A stretch of 64,000 nt of DNA from JACKAQ01 sp965227145 (GTDB lineage: Bacteria > Calditrichota > Calditrichia > RBG-13-44-9 > J075), in assembly GCA_965227145.1 (NCBI GenBank), contig OZ245730.1:1984001-2048000 (forward strand), read 5' to 3'. Below are positions 46,624-54,476 of this stretch, one piece after another; the first letter of the stretch is position 1; each line of letters begins with the position of its first letter. The position numbers and the translations under genes were made by a program. A model generated the notes under the pieces. It was not told where the DNA came from. It saw nothing but the letters and a program-made list of their open reading frames with translations, and ran no database searches.

Positions 46624-48378
46624 TCACCGCATCAACAGCATCTTCCGGGTTTGGGTATAAACAGCACCCGCGCCGGTCGAAGAACCGGTAGCGCTAAGGC
46701 GGCAGAAATACACCCCGGATGCCACCGGTTCCCCTTTGGCAGTGCTGCCGTTCCATGTTGCTTGGTGCCTGCCAACGCCAAAGCTGCCATCGGCAATGGT
46801 TGTTACCAGACGACCGTTCAGGTCAAAGATATCCAGTTGAACGGTTGCCGGTTGCGGCAGGGTAAAGGCGATGGTAGTTATCGGGTTAAACGGGTTCGGG
46901 TAGGCACTTAATGTAATGTCGCTGATGCGTTTCTCATTACTCACATCAATACCAACCGGAAAATTCCATTTATAGACGGTGGACTGGGTGATAACTGTGT
47001 TACCATCCCGGATATTTTCGGCAATCACCAGTTCAGCAATTCCGTCGCCGTCCACATCGCCCGCGCCAATGCCATAGTCAAATTCTACAAATGTCGCCCA
47101 TTTTAACAGTATCTCATTCCGCCTGTTGAGCTGGAACATCATTACCGTACCGCCGACATCAATAACCACTTCATCGTGATGGTCACCATCAAAATCAGCC
47201 GCGATAATCTGCCAGATATACAGACCGTTCCCGCCCTGTATTTCCACCGCGCTGACGGGCAGATAGCCGCCTTGGTCATCGCTTTCAAAAACCGTAACCA
47301 GATTGCGGGTAAGGCTGACACCATATCCACCGCCTGCCCATAGCTCCGGCTTGCCGTTATTGTTCAGGTCATTTGTAACCAGATGGTAGTCGGCATTAAA
47401 GGTTGGTAGCTGCCCCTGCCAGATCACCGAAAAGCTGTCATCCGCTACGCTTTCTATAGCGCTCATCAACCCAAACAGCCCGCCGCCGAAAATCTCCGGC
47501 TTACCGTTCCGGTTCAGATCCCCCACGGCAAAGCGGGTTGTCCCTGCCGAGTTGGGCATGATGACTGTTGCAGTTTCGGTAAAGCAGGTATCGCAGCCGG
47601 TATTTTCCCTGATGATGCAGGCATTCCGGTAAACGCCCGCCGAGTCCATCATGACCCGGATAAAGGCCAGCTCCGTTTGGTTATCCAGATCAAAATCCGC
47701 CATGGCATAGCCGGACGGAATAACCGCCTCAAATGGCTCGTGCCGGAAGCGAAACTCTGTGGCATACTGGCTGGAATCCGATGACTCGTATGCCCGAATC
47801 CAGTGACCGCGCTGGTAATATACTTCCTTTCTGCCGTCCTGGTCTACATCACCGCATAGTACTGAAATTCCTACACTTGTTCCCGGCGTCGGGTTGAAAT
47901 CCACTACTTGCTCAAGCCCTCGACTGGTCGGGTTCCACTCATTGTAATATGTCGGGAAATAACTTGAGCCATTATTTGGATTAAACAGACCGATTATTTC
48001 ATCAAGAAGATTTCTATCGGAATCCGTTAACAGCATATCATAGCTTCTATTGTTTACCGGAACCGTCCCCATTTTTAGAAACATATTGGTATATAGGCTG
48101 GTGTCTATTTCCCATACCCTGAACGTGTAAACTGTATCCGCATAAATTGTATCCAGCATGGTATGCAGATACGGGCTTGCTGGCGGTGCAACCTGCTTTA
48201 TTTGGGCTAAGCCGCTTTGTTTGGCTTTATAAGTAAGCGCCCCGTTGTCGTAGCTAATCACTTCATAAAGTTTATCCCAATGCGGCGGTAGTTCCAGACC
48301 TGCGGGTAGCTGCTGGCCAATCGCTATGCCAGATAGGGAAAACAGTAATATCAAAACAGCATAAATCTTCTTCTTCAC
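46624..48378 (-). CDS. Secreted FG-GAP repeat protein, tandem paralogue B
   Basis: 584 residues. Start GTG at 48378, with AAAGGAA 9 bases upstream. Signal peptide ends IAIGQQ. Domain order is as in paralogue A: N-terminal LPPHWDKLYEVISYDNGA domain, FG-GAP repeats with the same calcium loops, and the sorting domain (AYPNPFNPITTIAF, KMLLMR end). Within the last ~390 residues only about a dozen differences from paralogue A were noted, so the copies are recent or kept alike by gene conversion. As the first gene on the strand it probably drives transcription of paralogue A and perhaps the 573-aa gene. Confidence 0.9.
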   Translation of the reverse strand: MKKKIYAVLILLFSLSGIAIGQQLPAGLELPPHWDKLYEVISYDNGALTYKAKQSGLAQIKQVAPPASPYLHTMLDTIYADTVYTFRVWEIDTSLYTNMFLKMGTVPVNNRSYDMLLTDSDRNLLDEIIGLFNPNNGSSYFPTYYNEWNPTSRGLEQVVDFNPTPGTSVGISVLCGDVDQDGRKEVYYQRGHWIRAYESSDSSQYATEFRFRHEPFEAVIPSGYAMADFDLDNQTELAFIRVMMDSAGVYRNACIIRENTGCDTCFTETATVIMPNSAGTTRFAVGDLNRNGKPEIFGGGLFGLMSAIESVADDSFSVIWQGQLPTFNADYHLVTNDLNNNGKPELWAGGGYGVSLTRNLVTVFESDDQGGYLPVSAVEIQGGNGLYIWQIIAADFDGDHHDEVVIDVGGTVMMFQLNRRNEILLKWATFVEFDYGIGAGDVDGDGIAELVIAENIRDGNTVITQSTVYKWNFPVGIDVSNEKRISDITLSAYPNPFNPITTIAFTLPQPATVQLDIFDLNGRLVTTIADGSFGVGRHQATWNGSTAKGEPVASGVYFCRLSATGSSTGAGAVYTQTRKMLLMR

Positions 48379-48770
48379 GTAAAAGATTCCTTTACACCCG
48401 ATATTTTTATATCAGTAAACAGAAGCGCATACATTAAGCCACCGTTTTAAACCATTGTTATCATCTATCCGGAGAGCTGGTTTCCCCTAAACCGCATCCC
48501 CTTAGAAACCGTCGGTAAGTTAGGTATTTACACGGGATGTTGCAATATAATATCAATGTAGTTATAGCGCCGCACCCCATAGGGGTGAAAAGGTTTATCA
48601 CCACCTGTTAACCGTATATGTGTTAGAGATCAGGTTTTTCCTGCTTATAACTCACATAACGCAAAACAAATCACCCGCTGCTTTGTTCAGGTGAACCGGT
48701 ATTTTTCGTAATGACCGGTGATTGTTACCAAAATGTGCGGTTTTCCGCCCCAAAATAACGGCTTGCTCAA

Positions 48771-48858
48771 GTCGTCAGGACGAAAAAAACAAGTCGTCAG
48801 GACGAAACCGACGACTCGTCAGGACGAAAAAGGCGTTTCATCAGGTCGAATTTTGGGT
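48771..48858. repeat. Four-copy 22-bp tandem repeat
   Basis: Units begin at 48771, 48793, 48815 and 48837. Core CGTCAGGACGAAA is exact in the first three units; the fourth reads CATCAGGTCGAA. The period of 22 bp is about two helical turns, so the cores lie on one face of the DNA, as in iterons or multi-site operators. Unit ends vary (AAAACAA, CCGACGA, AAGGCGT). Confidence 0.8.
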
Positions 48859-49026
48859 AATTCATGGGAAATTTAAGGGGTATTTTTACGATGCAGGGGA
48901 TGTGTAAGGCGTAAGAAAAACAGTGTCGGCTTCGTGGCGGGCAAAAATGTTCGTTATTATCAGGCAGGTGTTTTTGCAATATGCGGGCAGGCGTTTGGCT
49001 ATCCGTTACCCACAGCTAAAACTATA

Positions 49027-49065
49027 AACTGCGGCGACCTGCCGGAACAGCCGGCCGCCGCAGTT
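49027..49065 (-). terminator. Hairpin after the HU-family gene
   Basis: Outer stem AACTGCGGCG / CGCCGCAGTT with an inner GCCGG / CCGGC hairpin, 16 bp past the HU stop on the minus strand. Followed by TATAGTTTTAG rather than a clean T-run, so terminator function is likely but not certain. Confidence 0.6.
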
Positions 49066-49081
49066 CCAAAGGCGGTGCAGC

Positions 49082-49465
49082 TTATTTCACCTTTTCAAAT
49101 ACGATCTGGTTCAGCTGATCCCGGGTTTCCTTCTTGAGGCGGAAATTCAGCCGACGGGATTTGATACTGTTGCTGGTTACTTCGTTTGCGGTTGCAGCGC
49201 CATCGCTGCTAACGCTCAGCACCAGTGTGCCCAGGCTGCCCAGTTCAACGGTTTCGCCCTCCGCCAGATGGCGCATGGCTAATTCCGCCAGATTCTCGAA
49301 TGCAGAAAGCATATCACCTTTGGTAAGGGAGCTGCGTTCCGATGCCTCTTTGGCCAGTTTGTGCAAATCACAAACCCCGCGCTGGATCACCTGTGCATAA
49401 TACTTTTTGGGTGCGTCCGGATCAGCGGGATTGCCTTTTTGCACGGTTTGATACTTGGCAGGCAT
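49082..49465 (-). CDS. HU-family DNA-binding protein (HU-HIG type)
   Basis: 127 residues. AGGAGGA precedes the ATG. The form is that of the HU-like proteins common in Bacteroidota: MPAKYQTVQKGNPADPDAPK start, Leu-rich dimer helices (KGDMLSAFENLAELAMRHLA), the strand turn GETVELGSLGTLVLSVSSDG, and a final EVTSNSIKSRRLNFRLKKE arm region. These bind DNA non-specifically or at bent sites and can act in nucleoid structure. It stands alone between two repeat-rich gaps. Confidence 0.88.
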   Translation of the reverse strand: MPAKYQTVQKGNPADPDAPKKYYAQVIQRGVCDLHKLAKEASERSSLTKGDMLSAFENLAELAMRHLAEGETVELGSLGTLVLSVSSDGAATANEVTSNSIKSRRLNFRLKKETRDQLNQIVFEKVK

Positions 49466-50249
49466 ATAACATCCTCCTGATTTCAGTTATGATAAATGGT
49501 CTGACACGCCTTGTCAAACCGCCATTTTCCTAACGTTACGCTGTAGTGATGCATCAACAAATTACATTATCTGATGTTATAGCAAATACTTTAGAAAAAA
49601 ATGTGTATTGGTGTGTTTTTTTATCTGACAGGGTAGGGGAAATGTAATGTTATCTGGTATATTAGAAATTGGTCCTTTCCGCAGGCTTTAAGCATGTGCG
49701 ATAAATATCGCCGTGTGTTGTCATCCCGGTTTTTTTCGATGTTTTTTTCGAAAAAATACCGGGATCTCCCTGCTTGAAACAGGGGATTCCGGTATTTCGC
49801 TGCGCTGCAACCGGAATGACCAGCACTCTTCTAACACACACACGAAGCGAGAAAACAATCTTTTCAACCCATTGGATGCCCGATAACGACATTCGGGCAT
49901 GACCAATTTTGAGCATGTCCTTCCCGCAATCTTTAAGCGTGTGCGATAAATATCGCCGTGTGTTGTCATCCCGGTTTTTTTCGATGTTTTTTTCGAAAAA
50001 ATACCGGGATCTCCCTGCTTGAAACAGGGGATTCCGGTATTTCGCTGCGCTGCAACCGGAATGACCAGCACTCTTCTAACACACACACGAAGCGAGAAAA
50101 CAATCTTTTCAAACTTTTGGATGCCCGATAACGACACTTTGGCATGACAGGCTTATCATTTGTTCAGCGCAGAAAAACAAAATATTGTCAAAACCGATAA
50201 ATTCAATTAACTTTCCCTCTTGTTAAATATATTAAACCGGGGAAGAAGG
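49466..50249. other. 784-bp repeat-rich intergenic region before potA
   Basis: No gene is supported. About 490 bp of it is a tandem duplication of a 245-bp unit (49672-50161). Open frames through the repeats on the minus strand merely follow the duplication. Confidence 0.7.
49672..50161. repeat. 245-bp tandem duplication made of REP-like hairpins
   Basis: Copy 1 49672-49916, copy 2 49917-50161; most of the unit from GTGCGATAAATATCG to AACAATCTTTTCAA is identical. Each copy holds a minus-orientation REP-like element (GTCATCCCGGT ... ACCGGGATCTCC; 49720-49769 and 49965-50014) and a plus-orientation one (GGGGATTCCGGT ... ACCGGAATGAC; 49782-49820 and 50027-50065), a tail-to-tail pair. Copy 1 also has the hairpin TGCCCGA / TCGGGCA near its end, which is partly decayed in copy 2. 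Confidence 0.9.
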
Positions 50250-51362
50250 TTGACGCAGGATATTCTGGAAGTGCAGGGTGTTTCCAAACGATTTGGCGCG
50301 GTTACCGCACTGGATGCGGTCGATGCCACATTTGGCAGGGGTGAATTTGTTTGTATTCTCGGTCCTTCCGGTTGTGGGAAAAGCACTTTGCTGCGGCTGG
50401 TCGCGGGTTTCGACGAGCCGGACAGCGGGCGCATTCTGCTGGAAGGAAAGGATGTGCAGGGGGTTCAGCCGGAAAACCGCCATGTGAACATGGTGTTCCA
50501 GAACTATGCCCTGTTCCCGCATTTAACGGTCGGGGATAATGTGGCGTTCGGGCTGCGCGTCAAAAAAATGCCTGCCGGTAAAATACAACAGCAAGTATCC
50601 GATGCGCTGGAAATGGTGCAGATGCAGGGGTTGGAGAAACGCTATCCCCGCCAGCTTTCCGGCGGACAGCAACAGCGGGTGGCGCTGGCGCGTGCGATTA
50701 TCAATCGGCCGGGTGTGCTGCTACTGGACGAGCCGCTGGCAGCGCTGGATAAAAACCTGCGGTTGGCCATGCAGGTGGAGCTTCGGGGCATCCAGCAACA
50801 ACTGGGGATCACTTTCCTGCACGTAACGCACGATCAGGCTGAGGCGCTCACGCTTTCCGATCGGGTGATGATTATGCGCGACGGGATTATTGAGCAGGTG
50901 GGTGCTCCGCAGGAAGTGTATAATCGCCCCAAAAACCGCTTTATCGCGGCGTTTTTGGGCACGTCCAACCTGTTTTCCGGCAAATGGGATGCTGCTTCGC
51001 AATCCGTTGTGCTCGCCGGCGGACAGCGTTTTTTCGCCGATAACGAAACATTACCTGCCACAGACTTCGACCTGATTGAACTGATGATTCGCCCTGAACG
51101 CATCGACATTTTTTCCGCAAAAGACACGAATTTACCCGAAACCAATTGCGTTCCCGGAACGGTGCGGCAGGTGGTGTACGCCGGTGCTGAAACGCTTTGC
51201 CAGATTGACATCGAAGGACAGGAACTGCTCGTGCAACTCCTCAACCGCGATTCCCGGTTCTTCCATTCCGGTGATCGCGTGCATATTTATCTGCCGCCGC
51301 AACATATCGTCCGGCTTTCCGGTGAAAGCAGCGGACAAGCGGCCGCCGGAGCGATGGGCTAA
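50250..51362 (+). CDS. potA: Spermidine/putrescine ABC transporter ATP-binding protein
   Basis: ATPase subunit of a polyamine importer, 370 residues from a TTG at 50250 with GGGGA 6 bases upstream; the frame is open to 50220 but without a site. Motifs: Walker A GPSGCGKSTLL, Q-loop MVFQNYALFPHL, signature LSGGQQQRVALARA, Walker B VLLLDEPLAALD, H-loop VTHDQAEAL, then a C-terminal TOBE domain from about 290 (ELMIRPERID). Stop and the potB start overlap by one base (TAATG), so translation is coupled. Polyamine specificity rests on the whole four-gene set. Confidence 0.93.
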   Translation: MTQDILEVQGVSKRFGAVTALDAVDATFGRGEFVCILGPSGCGKSTLLRLVAGFDEPDSGRILLEGKDVQGVQPENRHVNMVFQNYALFPHLTVGDNVAFGLRVKKMPAGKIQQQVSDALEMVQMQGLEKRYPRQLSGGQQQRVALARAIINRPGVLLLDEPLAALDKNLRLAMQVELRGIQQQLGITFLHVTHDQAEALTLSDRVMIMRDGIIEQVGAPQEVYNRPKNRFIAAFLGTSNLFSGKWDAASQSVVLAGGQRFFADNETLPATDFDLIELMIRPERIDIFSAKDTNLPETNCVPGTVRQVVYAGAETLCQIDIEGQELLVQLLNRDSRFFHSGDRVHIYLPPQHIVRLSGESSGQAAAGAMG

Positions 51363-52213
51363 TGCGCGTTTATTCCCGAATGGCTTGGACAGCCGGCCCG
51401 GCGCTGGCGATGCTCACCGTCTTTTTTGTTGTTCCGCTAACCATCATTATTTATTACAGCTTCCAGTCGCGCGGTGTTTACGGCGGCATCGAAACAGCCT
51501 GGACGCTGGAAAATTACCTGAACATTGCCAATCCGCTGTATTTGGGCATATTGCTGCGGTCGCTAAAACTGGCGCTGCTCACCACGGTCTTTTGCGCACT
51601 GATCGGTTTTCCGGTGGCGGTGGCCATCAATAATATGCACGGCAAATGGCAAATGACCGCGCTGATGTTGATTATTCTGCCCTCGTGGATGAACCTGCTG
51701 ATCAAAAATTATGCATGGATTGTTATCCTGCGGCGGCAAGGTTTGGTGAATACGGTGCTGCTGGGGCTTGGCTGGATCGATCAACCGCTGGAACTGCTCT
51801 TTAACGAAGCGGCGGTGCTGGTGGGATTGGTGCACAATCACCTGCCGTTTATGGTGCTGCCCATTTACGCGGTGCTGGAAAAGCTGGATGTCCGGCTGAT
51901 CGAGGCTGCCCGCGATCTCGGCGCAACCCGTTGGCAAACCTTTCGGAAAGTGATTCTGCCGCAGAGCTGGAGCGGGGTTGTGGTTGGCAGTATTCTGGTG
52001 TTTGTCCCGGCGCTCGGCGCGTTCCTAACGCCCGACTTGTTGGGCGGCGCAAATGCCGTAATGATCGGCAACCTGATACAAAACCAGATTTTTACCGTTC
52101 GCGATTGGCCCTTCGGCTCTGCCATGGCCATCGTGCTGATGGGCGTTGTGCTGTTGTCGCTGGTTGTGTACGCCCGGTTTGGCAGCCGGGAAGGGGAGGA
52201 GCGCATTCTATGA
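51362..52213 (+). CDS. potB: Spermidine/putrescine ABC transporter permease
   Basis: Inner-membrane permease of 283 residues with six hydrophobic helices (first at about 12-34) and the cytoplasmic EAA loop EAARDLGATRWQTFRKVILP at about 180-199 that docks to PotA. It begins on the last base of potA and its TGA overlaps the potC ATG by four bases (ATGA). Long N-terminal periplasmic loop and length match PotB rather than PotC. Confidence 0.93.
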   Translation: MRVYSRMAWTAGPALAMLTVFFVVPLTIIIYYSFQSRGVYGGIETAWTLENYLNIANPLYLGILLRSLKLALLTTVFCALIGFPVAVAINNMHGKWQMTALMLIILPSWMNLLIKNYAWIVILRRQGLVNTVLLGLGWIDQPLELLFNEAAVLVGLVHNHLPFMVLPIYAVLEKLDVRLIEAARDLGATRWQTFRKVILPQSWSGVVVGSILVFVPALGAFLTPDLLGGANAVMIGNLIQNQIFTVRDWPFGSAMAIVLMGVVLLSLVVYARFGSREGEERIL

Positions 52214-52989
52214 AACGCATTCGCCTCCGATGGGTATTTTTGCTGGCGCTGGTGTTTATCTATCTGCCGGTGCTCGTGCTGATGATTTATTCGTTTAACG
52301 ATTCACGCTTCGCGATGAATTGGCAGGGCTTCACCCTCAAATGGTATGGCATCCTGTTCAGTAGCCCGGAAACCGCGCTGGCGTTGAAAAACACCCTGAT
52401 TGTTTCGATCACCGCCACGATTGTTTCCACAGTGTTGGGCACGCTGTTCGCAATCGGGATGCATTTGTATCCGTTCCCCGGCAAACGATTTATCGAGCCG
52501 TTGTTCATGCTGCCCATTATTATCCCGGATATCATCATGGCAATTGCCCTGCTGGCATTTTATGTGTTTGTTCAGTTGTCGTTGGGGCATCTATCGATCA
52601 TCATTGCGCACATTACCTTTCAGATATCGTTTATCGCCTTCGTCGTCAAAAGCAGAATGCAGGATTTCCCGAAGAATATTCTGGAAGCCGCGCAGGATCT
52701 CGGCGCGAACCAATGGCATGTGTTCACCAAAATCATCTTTCCGCTGGTGCGTCCGGGAATTGTCGCCGGTGCGCTGATCGCCTTTACGCTGTCGGTGGAT
52801 GATTTTTTGATTACTTATTTCACCGCCGGTGCGGGATCGTCCACCCTGCCGATCCGTATCTATTCGATGGTAAAGCGCGGCGTAACGCCGGACGTGAACG
52901 CGCTATCCACGATGATTTTGCTGGTGACGCTGGCGTTATTATATTTGGGTATCCGGCTGCAGCGCACGGAATCGCGCCGGAGTGGGTAA
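52210..52989 (+). CDS. potC: Spermidine/putrescine ABC transporter permease
   Basis: Second permease, 259 residues, starting at the ATG that overlaps the potB stop. Six helices (first at about 7-28) and the EAA loop EAAQDLGANQWHVFTKIIFP at about 158-177. An open frame runs upstream to 51931 within potB, but that part is an out-of-frame shadow. The C-terminal region SVDDFLITYFTAG is typical of PotC. A 244-bp gap with a REP-like element separates it from potD. Confidence 0.93.
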   Translation: MKRIRLRWVFLLALVFIYLPVLVLMIYSFNDSRFAMNWQGFTLKWYGILFSSPETALALKNTLIVSITATIVSTVLGTLFAIGMHLYPFPGKRFIEPLFMLPIIIPDIIMAIALLAFYVFVQLSLGHLSIIIAHITFQISFIAFVVKSRMQDFPKNILEAAQDLGANQWHVFTKIIFPLVRPGIVAGALIAFTLSVDDFLITYFTAGAGSSTLPIRIYSMVKRGVTPDVNALSTMILLVTLALLYLGIRLQRTESRRSG

Positions 52990-53053
52990 GCAGGTCACCC
53001 CTGACGGGGTGAAACGGTTGGTTACAAAACATCGAATATTTATTTTGATCAAT

Positions 53054-53092
53054 GGAGATTCCTGACTTTCGCTTCGCTGCATCAGGAATGAC
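53054..53092 (+). repeat. REP-like hairpin between potC and potD
   Basis: GGAGA, stem TTCCTGA / TCAGGAA, then TGAC, with a loop CTTTCGCTTCGCTGCA. Same GGAGA-stem-TGAC signature as at 35.8 and 49.7-50.1 kb. In an operon gap it could lower or stabilise potABC versus potD mRNA. Confidence 0.7.
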
Positions 53093-53233
53093 CGAAATAA
53101 ACTTTGTGCACTTTGCGCCTTTGCGGCTGTGTTACAACATTTATAAAACATTGAATCCAATCTGCAAGGTTCTATTTTTTAATCCACTTGCTTTTTTACA
53201 CACTTACATTTTATTTCAAATAAGGAGCCTTCG

Positions 53234-54367
53234 ATGAACAAAGTGTTTACCAAAATTATGCTTGCGGCGTTTACTCTTGTGGGTTTATTCGTCCTGAGCT
53301 GTTCGGAAAAGTCGCCGAAACCGGATGCCGCCAACACGGTGAACGCATACGGCGTATCGGTCGATAAAAGCAGCATCGGCGATAAACTGAATATTTTCAT
53401 CTATCCCGATTATTTGCCGCAGGAATTGGTTGACAAGTTTCAGCAAACCTACGGCGTGACGGTTGTGATCGATTATTTCGATAACAACGATGCGCTGCTC
53501 GCAAAAATGCAGGCTGGTGGTGCCGGGCAATATGATATCGTCTGCCCGTCCGATTATGCCGTAACCATCATGAAAAACCTGAAGTTGCTTCAGAAAATTG
53601 ATCACGCCAACATTCCCAATCTGGTCAATCTCGACACCAAATTTCACAATTTGCCGTATGATATGAATAATGAATACACCATTGCGTATCAATGGGGAAC
53701 CACCGGTCTGGGCATTCGCTCCGATCTGACGGATGTGACCGGCAAAGATGTGGATACCTGGGATATCGTATTTGATCCCGCGAAATCGCTCGGCGCGTTT
53801 ACCATGCTGGACGACTCCCGCGAAACCATCGGCACCGCGTTGAAATATCTCGGCTATTCGCTGAACACAACCAACGAAACCGAATTGCGTGCCGCCGAAA
53901 AACTGTTGCTTTCCCAACGCAAACGGGTGATGGCTTATGCGCCCTCGTCACCGGCACGCGATTATCTGGTCAGCGGCGACGCGGTTGTAGTGCACAACTA
54001 CAGCGGCGATGTGTTTATGGGACAGGCGGAAGCCGAAGGTATCATTTACGTGATCCCCCGCGAAGGCGGCGTCATCTGGACTGATAATCTTGCGATACCC
54101 GCCGCCGCACCGCACAAGCTGGCTGCCGAATTATTCATGAATTTTATTCTCGATCCCGAAAACGGCGCGGCGCTGACCAACTTCACCCGATACGCCTCGC
54201 CAAACAAAGCGGCACTGCCGTTTATCGAAGAAGATATCAAAAGTAATCCCGGCATTTACACGAAAGACCCCACCGTTCTGGAACGGATGGAATACGTGAT
54301 GGATGTCGGCGAAACCGCCAAATTATATGATGAAATCTGGACCCGCGTCAAAGCCGGCGGCAACTAA
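53234..54367 (+). CDS. potD: Polyamine-binding lipoprotein of the ABC importer
   Basis: Periplasmic substrate-binding protein, 377 residues. AAGGAG precedes the ATG. Lipobox VLSC with Cys23, so it is lipid-anchored. Mature protein has the PotD/PotF-type fold: LNIFIYPDYLPQELVDKFQQ, YDIVCPSDYAVTIM, YTIAYQWGTTGLGIR, the hinge MLDDSRETIG and a conserved W/D ligand region (VIPREGGVIWTDNLAIP). The acidic residues and the aromatic WTD fit polyamine binding; spermidine versus putrescine cannot be told. It closes the potABCD series. Confidence 0.93.
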   Translation: MNKVFTKIMLAAFTLVGLFVLSCSEKSPKPDAANTVNAYGVSVDKSSIGDKLNIFIYPDYLPQELVDKFQQTYGVTVVIDYFDNNDALLAKMQAGGAGQYDIVCPSDYAVTIMKNLKLLQKIDHANIPNLVNLDTKFHNLPYDMNNEYTIAYQWGTTGLGIRSDLTDVTGKDVDTWDIVFDPAKSLGAFTMLDDSRETIGTALKYLGYSLNTTNETELRAAEKLLLSQRKRVMAYAPSSPARDYLVSGDAVVVHNYSGDVFMGQAEAEGIIYVIPREGGVIWTDNLAIPAAAPHKLAAELFMNFILDPENGAALTNFTRYASPNKAALPFIEEDIKSNPGIYTKDPTVLERMEYVMDVGETAKLYDEIWTRVKAGGN

Positions 54368-54476
54368 CAGACTATGACCGCAAAGTAAGGGCACAGCGCT
54401 GACGTGCCCCAAATAAAAGCGGGCGACAACAAAGCTGTTCCAACGCAGTTCGAAAACCGATACAGGAGGATTTGCG

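Larger units (their letters stand above)
48379..49081. other. 703-bp intergenic region with tandem repeat
   Basis: No gene is supported. It contains the upstream region of the FG-GAP paralogues, a 22-bp-period tandem repeat (48771-48858) and a large hairpin after the HU-family gene (49027-49065). Confidence 0.65.

Noticed and set aside
48771..48858. CRISPR array
   Set aside because: The repeats have only ~9-bp gaps between 13-bp cores, decay in the fourth unit, and there are no cas genes; it is a tandem repeat.
49721..50137. 138-codon minus-strand open frame with an internal repeat
   Set aside because: Its repeat is just the 245-bp DNA duplication of REP-like hairpins read through; no ribosome site.
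51931..52209. Extended N-terminus for PotC
   Set aside because: This stretch is inside potB in another frame; the real potC start is the ATG overlapping the potB stop by four bases.
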